A stretch of DNA of 64,000 nt from positions 13,891 to 77,890 of the forward strand of contig CAZNSG010000329.1 in NCBI GenBank assembly GCA_964575715.1. Reading direction: 5' to 3'. The position numbers and the translations under genes are program-made. Positions 7,690 through 17,133 of this stretch are shown one piece after another. The notes beneath the pieces were generated by a model. The model was not told the DNA's origin, ran no database searches, and saw only the letters and a program-made list of their open reading frames with translations. Source of the DNA: PNAI01 sp964575715 (GTDB lineage: Bacteria; Pseudomonadota; Alphaproteobacteria; Rhizobiales; Xanthobacteraceae). Numbering within the stretch: the stretch's first letter is position 1; each line of letters begins with the position of its first letter.

Positions 7690-9681
7690 ATGGCATCGGC
7701 TGCTAATGCTGCTTTATGCGCGATAGTGGCGACAGCGTTTTGGACGTTGTTGGGCTATGCCATCGGCCGCCATATTTTCCCGCGTATTCTTGCAATCGGC
7801 ACGGCAGCCATCATTGGCTGGGCGGTCTACAACTCAGTCACACTGCCGATCTTTGGTCTATTCGGCTTCTCTCCGGTCACAGTAGCGAGCGCTATCGCGC
7901 TCTGCGTGATCGGAAGTTGCACTTCGATATTTGCGCTATCGGGGAAAAGCGATACCGAACCCGCGCCGGCCATAGCCATGTGGGTTTATCTTGCTGCCGC
8001 TGTTCTTGCGCTGGTGCCAGCCGCGGCCATCTTGCCGAAGATCGCCGCGGACTCGGTGCAGCTTGCAAGTCCGATATTCGATCATTCCAAGGTGGCGATG
8101 ATCGATGCCATGGCGCGGCTTGGCTTACCTCCAGTAAATCCCTTCTTTGGCGAAGACGGCACGCCGGGCCGCCTCGCCTATTACTATCTCTGGTATTTCA
8201 GCGCCGCTCAGCTTTCGCTCGTGCTCGGCGTGAGTGGATGGGAAGCTGATATCGGACTGACATGGTTCTCCGCCTACGCGTCATTGACATTGATGATGGG
8301 CCTTGCGGTATGGCTTAGCAAACGCTCCGCCGCCGCGATCTGGGTGGTGCTTCTCGCCGGTGCGACGTCGCTTCGCGCGACGCTCATAACCATTTTTGGC
8401 ACCAACAATCTCGAGCCGTTTCTTTTGTCTTCGACAGGCTTTGCTGGCTGGATGTTTCAAGCGACGTGGGTGCCCCAGCATCTCACATCGGCATCGTGTG
8501 TCGTGGTTGCGATGCTCCTGCTGAGCCAATACGCGGTTCAGCAGAACATCGTGCTGCTCGCGGTACTGATCCTGGTGGTTGCCGCCGGATTTGAAAGTTC
8601 GACCTATGTCGGCGGCATCACTTTTTCCGTCGCCGCACTGATCGCCGTGCCAATTCTGCTTTTCAGCATTGACAAAGTCTTCCGGCTCCGTTTTGCGATT
8701 GGATTGTTGACCGCAGCCGTGCTCGCGGCGGGTCTTGCTGCTCCATTTTTGTTCGATCAGATCGCAACTGTCGGCGCACGCGGCGCAGGCGCGCCGATCG
8801 TGATTGATCATTTTGCCGTCCTTGGAGAAATGTTTACGCCGTTTCTTCGCCGTCTCCTGGATCTGCTCGCCTATTGGCTCATTCTAATGCCAATCGAGTT
8901 TCCGGCCACCTATTGCGCCGGCGCTCTTGCGCTAGTGGTCATGTTACGAGCTTTTGCGGCATTGCCGGAAAAATTCGCAACAGCTGCGTTCGCGTCACTT
9001 ACGGTGGCGGGATTGGCCGTTTCATGGCTGCTTGTCAGCACACTCGGTGGAAACAACGATCTCGCCCTGCGCGCCGTCATAGCGCCTGCCATGATTCTGA
9101 TCGCGAGCGCGGCGGCGGGGATGGTGCTCCGACCCCGACGTGCTGTGATAATCGCGGCCGCGCTTGGCGGTCTGCTCCTGAGCCTGCCGGATGCCGTGCG
9201 CATGATTCATTACAACTTCGCCGGCGATGCGACCCCGGCCGGCCAAGCGTTTGCACAATCGCCGCAGATGTGGGCTGCCGTGCGCCAGCATGCAACACCA
9301 AACGCCCGGGTCGGCAACAACCCGCTATTCTTGCAGGACATGACGCCTTGGCCGGTCAATATTTCCTGGGCTTTGCTGGCCAATCGCAGCTCGTGCTTTG
9401 CCGGCCTTGAGCTGACTCTCGCCTACGCGCCGCTTACCCGCGAACGCCGCGAGACGATCAACGCGCAGTTTATTCGCGTGTTCGAAGGCCAAAGCACAGC
9501 AGAAGATATTTCGGATTTGGCGAGCAAATACGGCTGTGAAGTTGTTGCCCTCACAGTGCATGACAAGGCTTGGGATGCAGACCCGTTTGCTTCAAGCGCA
9601 AACTATCGCCTGGCCGAGGCCAAGGAAGGCCAGTGGAGGATCTATACACAAGTGCCCGCGACCGCTCCGGCAGTTCGGTAA
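7690..9681 (+). CDS. Large multi-pass membrane protein of unknown function
   Basis: The 663-residue protein has more than ten hydrophobic stretches from residue 5 to about 500 and a soluble C-terminal part of about 150 residues. A loop after the fourth segment contains DHSKVAMIDAMARLGLPPVNPFFG and a LAYYYLWYF segment, an arrangement reminiscent of polytopic glycosyltransferases of the GT-C or DUF2298 kind, where an acidic loop meets an aromatic helix. I do not recognise the family firmly. It is divergent from peroxiredoxin 2 and next to a sulfite-oxidase-type enzyme. The glycosyltransferase genes 4 kb downstream make a role in surface glycan or lipid assembly possible. Confidence 0.75.
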   Translation: MASAANAALCAIVATAFWTLLGYAIGRHIFPRILAIGTAAIIGWAVYNSVTLPIFGLFGFSPVTVASAIALCVIGSCTSIFALSGKSDTEPAPAIAMWVYLAAAVLALVPAAAILPKIAADSVQLASPIFDHSKVAMIDAMARLGLPPVNPFFGEDGTPGRLAYYYLWYFSAAQLSLVLGVSGWEADIGLTWFSAYASLTLMMGLAVWLSKRSAAAIWVVLLAGATSLRATLITIFGTNNLEPFLLSSTGFAGWMFQATWVPQHLTSASCVVVAMLLLSQYAVQQNIVLLAVLILVVAAGFESSTYVGGITFSVAALIAVPILLFSIDKVFRLRFAIGLLTAAVLAAGLAAPFLFDQIATVGARGAGAPIVIDHFAVLGEMFTPFLRRLLDLLAYWLILMPIEFPATYCAGALALVVMLRAFAALPEKFATAAFASLTVAGLAVSWLLVSTLGGNNDLALRAVIAPAMILIASAAAGMVLRPRRAVIIAAALGGLLLSLPDAVRMIHYNFAGDATPAGQAFAQSPQMWAAVRQHATPNARVGNNPLFLQDMTPWPVNISWALLANRSSCFAGLELTLAYAPLTRERRETINAQFIRVFEGQSTAEDISDLASKYGCEVVALTVHDKAWDADPFASSANYRLAEAKEGQWRIYTQVPATAPAVR

Positions 9682-9706
9682 TCGGCCCTGCAAGTTTAGC
9701 GCGACA

Positions 9707-10498
9707 TCAAATCCCAGCGAACCAGTTGAAACCCTGCTTGTGCCAAAACGTGTCAGGAAAGCTGTTCGTCACTTCGATCGCGGTGATCCATTTCGCATTT
9801 TTGAATCCGAGTTTCGTTGATGTGCGCAGGCGCAGCGGATACCCGAACGGATCGGCAATAATTTCCTTGGCATACTTGGTCGCCAATATCGTCTGCGGAT
9901 GGAGCGCGGTCGCCATGTCGATGCTTTCGGTATAGTCGTCCGCGCATATGAACGCGATATATTTGGCGGTCAAATCAGCGCCAATGCGCTCCAGAAAGCT
10001 CCGCAGATTCGGTCCCGACCACTGCCCGATGTAATCCCATCCTTCCACGCAAATGTGGCGGATGATCAGCTCTTGCTCGGGAAGCTCGTAAATCTGCCGT
10101 GCGGTCCAGGGCCGCTTGTCCGCGATGCGGCCGGACAATTCCAATTTCCAGCTCGCGCCGTCCACCGGCTTTACATCCTCGATATCGTAGTAGGCATTGA
10201 AACGCGGTGGCTTGACGACCTGGGTTTCCGAATATGTCTGCGCGAGATGATTGGGCCTGAATATGGCGGCCTGCACGCCGTCGTTCCACGCCGAAACGGC
10301 GCGCAGCACGGCCTGCACGGCATTTGAGTCCGAGACGTCGCAGCCCGTGAGCATCGTGAGACCACCGAGACTCAGCGCGCCACGCAGTAGATTGCGGCGA
10401 TCAATTTTCTCGATTAGCGCGCGGTTTTCCCGGAGCACGCTTTGATCGATTGGCTTTGCAGGTCGAAAGATCGATGGCGAGGGGGTTTTGATTGGCAT
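9707..10498 (-). CDS. Molybdopterin-dependent oxidoreductase of the sulfite oxidase / MsrP fold
   Basis: The 263-residue protein has a twin-arginine signal (RRNLLRGA, about residues 34-41, followed by a hydrophobic run and a Cys), so it is exported folded by Tat; the TGC after the signal could also be a lipid anchor. The molybdopterin ligand cysteine is in RHICVEGWDYIGQWSG, as in MsrP (YedY), and the ADDYTESIDMATALHP and YPLRLRTSTKLGFKNAKWI segments are typical of the fold. MsrP repairs oxidised methionines in the periplasm; the substrate here is unproven. It follows its cytochrome b gene by 12 nt on the same strand. Confidence 0.85.
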   Translation of the reverse strand: MPIKTPSPSIFRPAKPIDQSVLRENRALIEKIDRRNLLRGALSLGGLTMLTGCDVSDSNAVQAVLRAVSAWNDGVQAAIFRPNHLAQTYSETQVVKPPRFNAYYDIEDVKPVDGASWKLELSGRIADKRPWTARQIYELPEQELIIRHICVEGWDYIGQWSGPNLRSFLERIGADLTAKYIAFICADDYTESIDMATALHPQTILATKYAKEIIADPFGYPLRLRTSTKLGFKNAKWITAIEVTNSFPDTFWHKQGFNWFAGI

Positions 10499-10510
10499 CG
10501 TCGATACCGT

Positions 10511-11191
10511 CTAGTTGGTTAGTTTGGCTTCGATTGACGCTTTGTCGGCAGACGTCGACTGATTGTCTGTTTTAGGTCCGCCAGTCAGCATGGCGAGCAG
10601 CGATTGCGGCACCAGCAACGCCAACGCCACGTGCACGGCCAGAAACAGCACAATGGCCGCCATGCACAGAAAATGCACCAGTCGTGCGGTCTGGAAGTCG
10701 TAGAACAAAGTCGCCAACTCAGAGAACTGGACCGGCTTCCAGAGTACCAGGCCGGACATTACTGTTAGGATCCCCACCAGCATGATGCCGAGATAGAGAA
10801 TCTTTTGAACGGCGTTGTAACGCGACAGATCGTCATGCTTGAGGCGAAATCGTAGGGCGTCGCCGACGGTTGCGAGCAACTCGCGCATTGTGACCGGGAA
10901 GAGCTTTTGCCGGAAGCGACCGGATACAATTCCGTAGATCAAATAGAACAATCCATTGAACGTGAAAATCCACATTCCAAGGAAATGCCACTGCAGTCCG
11001 TGCTGGGCCCACTTTCCGAGGGTGAGGAATTCGGGAAAATGCAGCCAGCCGAAGATCACTTCGTCATTGTAGATCTTCCACCCGCTTGTGATCATAATCA
11101 GCACCGCAAGTGTATTGATCCAATGCATGATGCGCACTGGCAGCGGGTGAAGGCGTTCGCGAGCATCCGATTTGACTTCAACATCCGCCAT
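10511..11191 (-). CDS. Cytochrome b (b561/Ni-Fe hydrogenase type) membrane subunit
   Basis: The 226-residue protein has four or five transmembrane helices with histidines placed for two b-haems: RIMHWINT in helix 1, HGLQWHFLG after helix 2, and LVHFLCMAAIVLFLAVHVALAL near the end. It is the first gene of a pair with the molybdoenzyme, so it most likely passes electrons from the quinone pool across the membrane to that periplasmic enzyme. This replaces the MsrQ-type haem protein that partners E. coli MsrP. Confidence 0.85.
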   Translation of the reverse strand: MADVEVKSDARERLHPLPVRIMHWINTLAVLIMITSGWKIYNDEVIFGWLHFPEFLTLGKWAQHGLQWHFLGMWIFTFNGLFYLIYGIVSGRFRQKLFPVTMRELLATVGDALRFRLKHDDLSRYNAVQKILYLGIMLVGILTVMSGLVLWKPVQFSELATLFYDFQTARLVHFLCMAAIVLFLAVHVALALLVPQSLLAMLTGGPKTDNQSTSADKASIEAKLTN

Positions 11192-11344
11192 ATAGAATAC
11201 TCCGCAGTTGTTGGAAGCCTTCAGTGCAAATTACATCGCTTGCGTTGCGTTTTTGAAGCCTGCAAAATACCTTTGCCAGAACGCCTTCGCAAGAAGGACG
11301 CGCTACACATCTTCGTGTAAGAATCTTCGTCTGGGAGACTAGGG

Positions 11345-11827
11345 ATGTTCTTCAAAATCATCGCAATTATATACGCCGCCACTCTCATTGCGTCCGCACC
11401 GGTCGCGGCGAATTTTGATTCGCTGGTTGTCTTGGCGGCGAGCGTCGAAACGCCGAAGGGTACTTCTTCGGATAACGTGCTCACACCGGAAGAGAAAATG
11501 CGCCGGCGCTTTCCGCAGCCGGCGCTGGTTGGCGACCTCATCGGTCTGCGCCTGCTCGACGATGATGATATTACCATCGGCCGCGTCCGCCAGGTGGTGC
11601 GCACGCCGGAAGGCAAAATCAAGCTGATCATCTCCTATGGCGGTTGGTTTGGCTGGGGGGCGCGACCGGTTGCCGTGCCCATTGAAGCGGTCGCAATCTT
11701 GGGGCGTCAGATAGCCGCACTCGATATGCCGCAGAGCGAATTCGCGACCGCGCCGACGTGGACCGGCACCGGTGCACAGGTCTTGCCGAATGGTGAAATC
11801 ATTCAAATTGCGCTCGGAAGACGCTGA
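11345..11827 (+). CDS. Secreted PRC-barrel domain protein
   Basis: The 160-residue protein has a signal peptide of about 22 residues and one PRC-barrel domain (about 58-130), seen in LVGDLIGLRLLDDDDITIGRV, a later GKIKLIISYGG strand and VAVPIEAV. PRC barrels are small beta-barrels that bind RNA, lipids or other proteins and say little about a specific job. It is transcribed away from the cytochrome b/molybdoenzyme pair. Confidence 0.75.
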   Translation: MFFKIIAIIYAATLIASAPVAANFDSLVVLAASVETPKGTSSDNVLTPEEKMRRRFPQPALVGDLIGLRLLDDDDITIGRVRQVVRTPEGKIKLIISYGGWFGWGARPVAVPIEAVAILGRQIAALDMPQSEFATAPTWTGTGAQVLPNGEIIQIALGRR

Positions 11828-11983
11828 TTCCGAGTTGCAGCGGTCACAAGTAATTGAAGAGGTAACTTTATTGTGTCGGCGAGCGAATTTGGGGGTCAGG
11901 AACGGTTCATGTGAGTTTGTGTACGGTCGCTCAAGCTGCACTTTTGACTGCATCATATATGATTGTACCATTCGGAGTACAGC

Positions 11984-12823
11984 ATGCGTGGACCCAACGG
12001 ATTAACAGTTAAACGTAAGTCTGTCAGTGCTTGGGCAGGGCAGAATTATTTTTCTTTATCGGAGACTCAACGCTGTGGCATTGCGATCATGGCGAAGGCT
12101 TCAACGCCAGGGCGCACCAAGACGCGGTTGGCGCCGCCACTGAATTTTGAAGAAGCCGCAGAATTCAATACTGCATTTCTGCAAGACATCACGGAGAACG
12201 TGCTGCTTGCCGGGCATCAGGTTAGCCTCGCCGGCTATGTGGCATTCGGTCCGCCAGGGTCCGAGGAGTTTTTTCGCCGCACGCTGCCGGCCGCGATCGG
12301 ACTCATCGACGCGTCGTTTCCGTATTTCGGTGACTGTCTGATCTTCACGATCGATGAAATTCTTCGGCGCGGTCATGACTCGGCCGTTGTGCTCAACTCC
12401 GACAGCCCTACGTTGCCAACGTCGCTCCTTGTCGAAACTGCGGAGATACTCGCGCGGCCCGGCGATCGCGCGGTGCTCGGTCCCTGCAGCGACGGCGGAT
12501 ATTATTTGTTGGGCTTAAAGCGAACTCACCATCGCCTGTTCGAAGATATCGCCTGGAGCACAGAAAAAGTCGCGAAACAGACCTTGGCACGTGCCCGGGA
12601 AATCAATCTTGATGTTCACGTGCTGCCGGTTTGGTACGATGTCGATGACTTCGAGGGTCTGAGAACACTCCACGGCGAACTTCCCAGGATAAATTCTTCC
12701 AAGGTTCGGCTCGTCCCTTATCATGCCGCCAAGACGGCCGCACTGATGGAGCGGCTTTGGCGGGATGCCGATTTCGTGCGCCGTGTCGGCCGGCTCCTGC
12801 AACTTGAAAAACTCGGTGCTTGA
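11984..12823 (+). CDS. DUF2064 glycosyltransferase-like protein (TIGR04282 type)
   Basis: This 279-residue protein has the nucleotide-sugar transferase-like fold of DUF2064. The start of the domain is IMAKASTPGRTKTRL, with the conserved STPGRTKTRLAP phosphate-contact loop, followed by LNSDSPTLP and LGPCSDGGYYLLGL, which hold the metal and substrate aspartates. The family is annotated for arsenosugar biosynthesis but occurs in many other clusters. ATG 11984 has GGAG seven bases upstream and is preferred. The domain proper begins about 35 residues later. It precedes a radical SAM gene and a GT2 gene on the same strand. Confidence 0.82.
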   Translation: MRGPNGLTVKRKSVSAWAGQNYFSLSETQRCGIAIMAKASTPGRTKTRLAPPLNFEEAAEFNTAFLQDITENVLLAGHQVSLAGYVAFGPPGSEEFFRRTLPAAIGLIDASFPYFGDCLIFTIDEILRRGHDSAVVLNSDSPTLPTSLLVETAEILARPGDRAVLGPCSDGGYYLLGLKRTHHRLFEDIAWSTEKVAKQTLARAREINLDVHVLPVWYDVDDFEGLRTLHGELPRINSSKVRLVPYHAAKTAALMERLWRDADFVRRVGRLLQLEKLGA

Positions 12824-12867
12824 TACTGCTGTATTTTCCATGCGATCAGTACAACGGATGAAATGCC

Positions 12868-13932
12868 ATGGATGGAACTGCCTCTGACCGCATGATCGAT
12901 CCTCAGCGCTACTTCGAAAGTGTGCAGACGCGCGGTGAGGTTCCGGCGCAGGAACCCGTCTGCCTTTATCTGGAGACGACCAATCGCTGCAATCTGTTGT
13001 GCACGACCTGCCCGCGAACCTATGAGGAGCTGGAGCCCCCGGCGGATATGAGCTGGGAGCTGTTCACATCGATCGTCGATCAGATTCCGAAACTCCAGCG
13101 GGCGGTGCTGCACGGCGTCGGTGAACCGATGCTGGTGAAGAATCTGCCGCGCATGGTGCGATATCTCAAGGATCGCGGCACTTACGTCCTGTTCAACACC
13201 AACGGCACGGTTCTTAACGAGCGTAACGGCCGTGCCTTGATCCAAGCCGGATTGGACGAGCTGCGCGTTTCGTTCGACGCCTCGAATCCCAAATCCTATC
13301 TCGCAGTTCGCGGCAAGAATTATTTCAACCGAATCCTGAAGAATGTCCGCGCCTTCCGCGCGCTGCAGGAACGCGAAGGCCATGCCAAGCCGCGCGTGTC
13401 GGCCTGGCTGACGGGCTTGCGCGAAACCATCGAAGAACTGCCGGACTTTGTGCGCGTGGCCGCCGAGATCGGGGTGAAGGAGGTTTACCTGCAACGGCTG
13501 GTATTTTTCAATGATCATGCGATCGGAAAGGCGCGACCGGATCAAGCGTTATATGAGCAGCTATCGCGCGACGAGGCGATTTATATCGACCGGGCCACCG
13601 CGCTCGCCAAGTCCCTGGGCATTAAGTTCAGCGCATCGGGCGGCGCCTCCGAACCCGGCATGAGTCTCAAACGCAGCGATAATGGATCGCCCTGGTCGCT
13701 ATGCCGCCGGCCCTGGACGGTCATGTATTTTACCGCCAATGGGCGCGCGCTTCCCTGTTGTATCGCGCCATTCTCACAACGGGGCTATGAAAATTACACA
13801 CTGGGCGATGCGACCCAACAAACGTTGCGCGAGATCTGGATCGGTCCGGCTTACGGCGATTTTCGCAAAGCATTATTGTCGAACAAACCACAGGCGGCCT
13901 GTGCAAGCTGCGGTCTGCGGTGGAGCCTATGA
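12868..13932 (+). CDS. Radical SAM / SPASM domain protein
   Basis: The 354-residue protein has the radical SAM cluster motif CNLLCTTC (CX3CX2C, near residue 45) after a YLETTNRCN strand, and a GVGEPM segment that helps bind SAM. The C-terminal part has extra cysteines in CRRPWTVMYF, ALPCCIAPF and ACASCGLRW, fitting a SPASM-type domain that carries a second iron-sulfur cluster. Such enzymes often modify peptides or carbohydrates by radical chemistry. No peptide substrate gene is visible nearby. The stop overlaps the next gene's start (ATGA), so it is coupled to the GT2 glycosyltransferase. Confidence 0.88.
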   Translation: MDGTASDRMIDPQRYFESVQTRGEVPAQEPVCLYLETTNRCNLLCTTCPRTYEELEPPADMSWELFTSIVDQIPKLQRAVLHGVGEPMLVKNLPRMVRYLKDRGTYVLFNTNGTVLNERNGRALIQAGLDELRVSFDASNPKSYLAVRGKNYFNRILKNVRAFRALQEREGHAKPRVSAWLTGLRETIEELPDFVRVAAEIGVKEVYLQRLVFFNDHAIGKARPDQALYEQLSRDEAIYIDRATALAKSLGIKFSASGGASEPGMSLKRSDNGSPWSLCRRPWTVMYFTANGRALPCCIAPFSQRGYENYTLGDATQQTLREIWIGPAYGDFRKALLSNKPQAACASCGLRWSL

Positions 13933-14672
13933 AGATGACCACGGTTGCCGTGAAGTTAGCGCAACCGGCAATGCGTGTTGCGGTCGTCATACCGACTTTA
14001 AACGAAGCGGAATCTATCGGATCTGTCGTCGCTTCGCTTCCCCGCAGTGTCGTCGACCGCGTTATCGTGGCGGATGGCGGCAGCGAGGACAGCACTGTGG
14101 ATCGAGCCAGTCGCGCCGACGCCCAGGTTATCGCCGCCGGTAGAGGATATGGCCGCGCATGTCTTGCGGGCGCGCTCGCCGCCGAAAGCGCGGACATCAT
14201 TGTTTTCATGGACGGTGACGGCGCTGACGATCCTGGCGCCATCGCGGACATGGTCGCACCAATCCGTTCCGGTGATTACGACTTCACCATTGGCTCGCGT
14301 GCGCGGGGCAAGCGAGAACCAGGCAGCATGGCCTATCACCAGATTCTCGCCGGCTTGTTCGCCGGCTGGCTGATATGGCTGCTCTATGGCGTGCGCTTTA
14401 CCGACATGTGCGCGCTGCGCGCCATCCGCCGCGATACGCTGCTCGCACTTGGCATGCGGGAACTCACTTATGGCTGGAATCTCGAAATGCAGATGCGGGT
14501 CGCCCGCGCAGGGTTTCGCGTGTTGGAAGTGCCGGTCCCGTATCGGCGCCGCGTCGGCGGTGAATCAAAAGTAGCCGGCAGTCTGCGAGGGACAATCGTT
14601 GCGGGGTTTCGGATCATGACGACATTCATGCGCATTGCATTCGAGCCCGCGCACAAACGCAGCTTAGGCTAA
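13929..14672 (+). CDS. Glycosyltransferase family 2 (dolichyl-phosphate-mannose-synthase-like)
   Basis: The protein of about 247 residues is a GT-A fold transferase: VAVVIPTLNEAESIG binds the nucleotide sugar, FMDGDGADDPG is the metal-binding DxD region, and a GGES/K element lies near the end. There is a short hydrophobic segment around ILAGLFAGWLIWLLYGV, but no large membrane domain, which resembles bacterial polyprenyl-phosphate sugar synthases. The start overlaps the radical SAM stop by four bases and is preceded by GGTGGAG. Donor sugar and acceptor are unknown. Confidence 0.88.
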   Translation: MKMTTVAVKLAQPAMRVAVVIPTLNEAESIGSVVASLPRSVVDRVIVADGGSEDSTVDRASRADAQVIAAGRGYGRACLAGALAAESADIIVFMDGDGADDPGAIADMVAPIRSGDYDFTIGSRARGKREPGSMAYHQILAGLFAGWLIWLLYGVRFTDMCALRAIRRDTLLALGMRELTYGWNLEMQMRVARAGFRVLEVPVPYRRRVGGESKVAGSLRGTIVAGFRIMTTFMRIAFEPAHKRSLG

Positions 14673-14778
14673 TGTCGGATTAAGTAGCATTGGATCAGAC
14701 CGTAGCGCCATTCGTCATCTGCGCGAGTGGGTGCGGCGATCGAAGCCATTCGTGCCGCATATTACTTATTACTTGCGC

Positions 14779-15339
14779 TCAACGCGATATTCGTGAAATT
14801 TTCGAGCCCTCCAAGGTCAAGTTATACATCAGCCCTTTTTCGTCGAGGATGAACCCGATCACGGGCTTGGTAATCTGGTTGGTGTCGAGCGAGCCGCCAG
14901 CGCCAAGCGTGACCAGCGCGACCGATCCGTCGACGCCGACTTTCCAGCCGTCCTTGCGCCTGAAGCTGGCAAGGGAATCCTCGGTCATGAACATGATAAC
15001 GACCGAGCGTGCTTGCACGCCGAGCTGAAAGCCGACGGATGCCGAAATCGAATTGTAATAGCCGGCAGTCTTGCCTTTAATCCGCAATGCGCCCTCGCCG
15101 TACTCGCCGCCAATTCCAATCCCCGCCTTGACGATGGATGGGAATACCAAGACCCCTGCCGCCCGGTTGGCGAGATCACGCGCGCCGTTCACTTTCAAGT
15201 AGAGTCGTTTAAGCGTTGCGTTGACGTCGACTTCGATCTCGGCAGCGGACGCTGTTTCGCCGCGTTGCGCCGTTGATGCGATCGCAAGCGCGGATACGAT
15301 GAGCAGACATATTGCTCGACGTGCAAATATCATGGACAT
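14779..15339 (-). CDS. Secreted SYLF/YSC84-domain lipid-binding protein
   Basis: The 186-residue protein has a signal peptide (about 30 residues ending in ASA) and one SYLF domain, with LANRAAGVLVFPSIVKAG, GGEYGEGALR, YYNSISASVGFQLGVQ and GSLDTNQI segments. SYLF domains bind phosphoinositides or other lipids; in bacteria these proteins are periplasmic and their role is unclear. It stands alone, with convergent and unrelated neighbours. Confidence 0.88.
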   Translation of the reverse strand: MSMIFARRAICLLIVSALAIASTAQRGETASAAEIEVDVNATLKRLYLKVNGARDLANRAAGVLVFPSIVKAGIGIGGEYGEGALRIKGKTAGYYNSISASVGFQLGVQARSVVIMFMTEDSLASFRRKDGWKVGVDGSVALVTLGAGGSLDTNQITKPVIGFILDEKGLMYNLTLEGSKISRISR

Positions 15340-15513
15340 GGAGCTCTCCTTAAACCTCTATTCGCTGCCGATTTTTACGCGCGGTGTTACGGGTGACAAT
15401 TTACATGTATAGCACGAGCGGATGATCGACTTCCAAGCCGACATGTTTCCAAGGCGGCATGGTGAGATTCGCAGCGAAGATGATCCGCCATTCAACTTTT
15501 TGCGCCGCACACG

Positions 15514-16137
15514 TTATGCAGCCAAATCGAGCTTGCTCGCGACCGTCGCATCGGCGTTGAGCCGGTAGATCATCGGCACGCCGGTGCCGAGTTCGCGCTT
15601 GACGATCTCGTCGGGCCCGAGCCGGTCGAGCACCATGACCAGCGCGCGCAAGGAATTGCCATGGGCGGAGAGCAGCACGCGCTCGCCGCGCAGCACGCGC
15701 GGCAGAATTTCCTGCAGGTAGTAGGGCAACACGCGCGCGGTGGTATCCCTGAGGCTTTCGCCGCCGGGGGGCGCGACATCATAGGAGCGGCGCCAGAGCG
15801 CAACCTGCTCGGCGCCCCATTTCGCCCGCGCATCGTCCTTGTTGAGGCCGGAGAGATCGCCGTAGTCACGCTCATTGAGCGCCTGGTTCTTGATGACGGG
15901 AATGTTCTGCTGCCCCAGCTCCTCGAGCATGAGATCGAGCGTGCGCTGCGCACGCACGAGCGCCGAAGTGTAGCCGACGTCGAATTTCAGCCCTTGGCCT
16001 TTCAGCTTGCGGCCGGCGGCGCGCGCCTCCGCGATGCCGGCCTCGGTGAGATCGACATCGCGCCAGCCGGTGAACAGGTTTTTCTTGTTCCAGTCGCTTT
16101 CGCCGTGGCGCACCAGCACAAGGAGACGGTCGGTCAT
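15514..16137 (-). CDS. gpmA: 2,3-bisphosphoglycerate-dependent phosphoglycerate mutase
   Basis: This 207-residue glycolytic enzyme interconverts 3- and 2-phosphoglycerate. The phosphohistidine loop is [12 protein letters not shown] at the N-terminus. Other family segments follow: [34 protein letters not shown] and the second catalytic histidine in [13 protein letters not shown]. The ATG at 16137 gives the canonical MTDRLL start; a longer frame would read into a repeat. It lacks the long insert of some homologues, as is usual in alphaproteobacteria. Confidence 0.93.
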   Translation of the reverse strand: MTDRLLVLVRHGESDWNKKNLFTGWRDVDLTEAGIAEARAAGRKLKGQGLKFDVGYTSALVRAQRTLDLMLEELGQQNIPVIKNQALNERDYGDLSGLNKDDARAKWGAEQVALWRRSYDVAPPGGESLRDTTARVLPYYLQEILPRVLRGERVLLSAHGNSLRALVMVLDRLGPDEIVKRELGTGVPMIYRLNADATVASKLDLAA

Positions 16138-16160
16138 TGCTTTATTCCTGGTGTTTGAAC

Positions 16161-16253
16161 CGTCACCCTGAGGCGCGAGCGAAGCGAGCCTCGAAGGGTG
16201 GCGGCCCGTCATCCTTCGAGGCCCTCGCTACGCTCGGGCGCCTCAGGATGACG
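16161..16253. repeat. Intergenic inverted repeat (CTTCGAGG family)
   Basis: Two arms, CACCCTGAGGCGC...CTTCGAAGGGTG-like and CATCCTTCGAGGC...CCTCAGGATGACG, face each other between dapB and gpmA. Related arms occur at 20881-20916, 36075-36330 and 61135-61301. It could form a long hairpin in the dapB-gpmA transcript. Confidence 0.7.
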
Positions 16254-16260
16254 GATAGAG

Positions 16261-17070
16261 TCAGAAATCTTTCAGACCTAGTACGTCAGCCATCGAATAG
16301 AGCCCCGGCGCTTTTCCGCGCGCCCAGAGCGCGGCGTGCAGCGCGCCGCGCGCAAAGATCATGCGGTCCTCGGCCTTATGCACCAATTCGATGCGCTCAG
16401 CGTATCCAGCGAAGATCACGCTATGCTCGCCGGTCACCGTGCCGCCGCGCAGCGTCGCGAATCCAATGTCGCCGGGCTTGCGCGCGCCGGTATGGCCATC
16501 GCGGCTCTTGACCGCGCGCCTGTCGAGATTGATGCCGCGGCCTTCCGCCGCCGCGCGGCCGAGCATAAGTGCAGTGCCGGAGGGCGCGTCGACCTTCTTG
16601 TTGTGGTGCATCTCCAGGATTTCGATGTCGAAATCTTCGCCCAATGTCATCGCTACGCGCTTGGCAAGCGCCGCAAGCATATTGACGCCGAGGCTCATGT
16701 TGCCGGATTTGACGATTACGGCATTCTTTGCCGCCGCTTTGATCTTGACCTCGTCTTCGGGGAGAAGACCGGTGGTGCCGAGCACATGCACCTTGCCGCT
16801 TGCGAGCGCGGCAAGCGCGACGCTCGCCTGGGGCGTGGTGAAGTCGATGATGCCGTCGGCCTTGGGCAGAAGCGGCCCGGCATCGGCGACGAGTGCGAAG
16901 CCGTTCTTGGGCAGGCCCGCCAGCATGCCGGAATCCTGGCCCAGCAGCGGAGAGCGCGCGTCCTCGATCGCGCCCGCGAGCGCAAGCCCCTTGGTTTCGG
17001 CGATCGCCTTGACCAGCGTGCGCCCCATGCGCCCGCCGGCGCCGGCGATGATCAGCCGCATGTCAGGCAT
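16261..17070 (-). CDS. dapB: 4-hydroxy-tetrahydrodipicolinate reductase
   Basis: The 269-residue protein makes tetrahydrodipicolinate for lysine and diaminopimelate with NAD(P)H. The cofactor loop is [17 protein letters not shown] at the N-terminus, then [13 protein letters not shown] and the catalytic [16 protein letters not shown] segment with its histidine pair and lysine. A typical length, with no gaps. It lies in a minus-strand row with gpmA downstream, though the repeat at 16161 lies between them. Confidence 0.95.
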   Translation of the reverse strand: MPDMRLIIAGAGGRMGRTLVKAIAETKGLALAGAIEDARSPLLGQDSGMLAGLPKNGFALVADAGPLLPKADGIIDFTTPQASVALAALASGKVHVLGTTGLLPEDEVKIKAAAKNAVIVKSGNMSLGVNMLAALAKRVAMTLGEDFDIEILEMHHNKKVDAPSGTALMLGRAAAEGRGINLDRRAVKSRDGHTGARKPGDIGFATLRGGTVTGEHSVIFAGYAERIELVHKAEDRMIFARGALHAALWARGKAPGLYSMADVLGLKDF

Positions 17071-17133
17071 GGATTGATCTCCAAGACTTGAAGGCAGCGC
17101 TATAGCGGGACTATCCGCGCTTGTCAGCGGTCT

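Noticed and set aside
14690..14778. A tRNA-like stretch
   Set aside because: No cloverleaf with the T-loop TTCGA/TTCAA-type signature and acceptor pairing could be drawn; no tRNA was found in the window.
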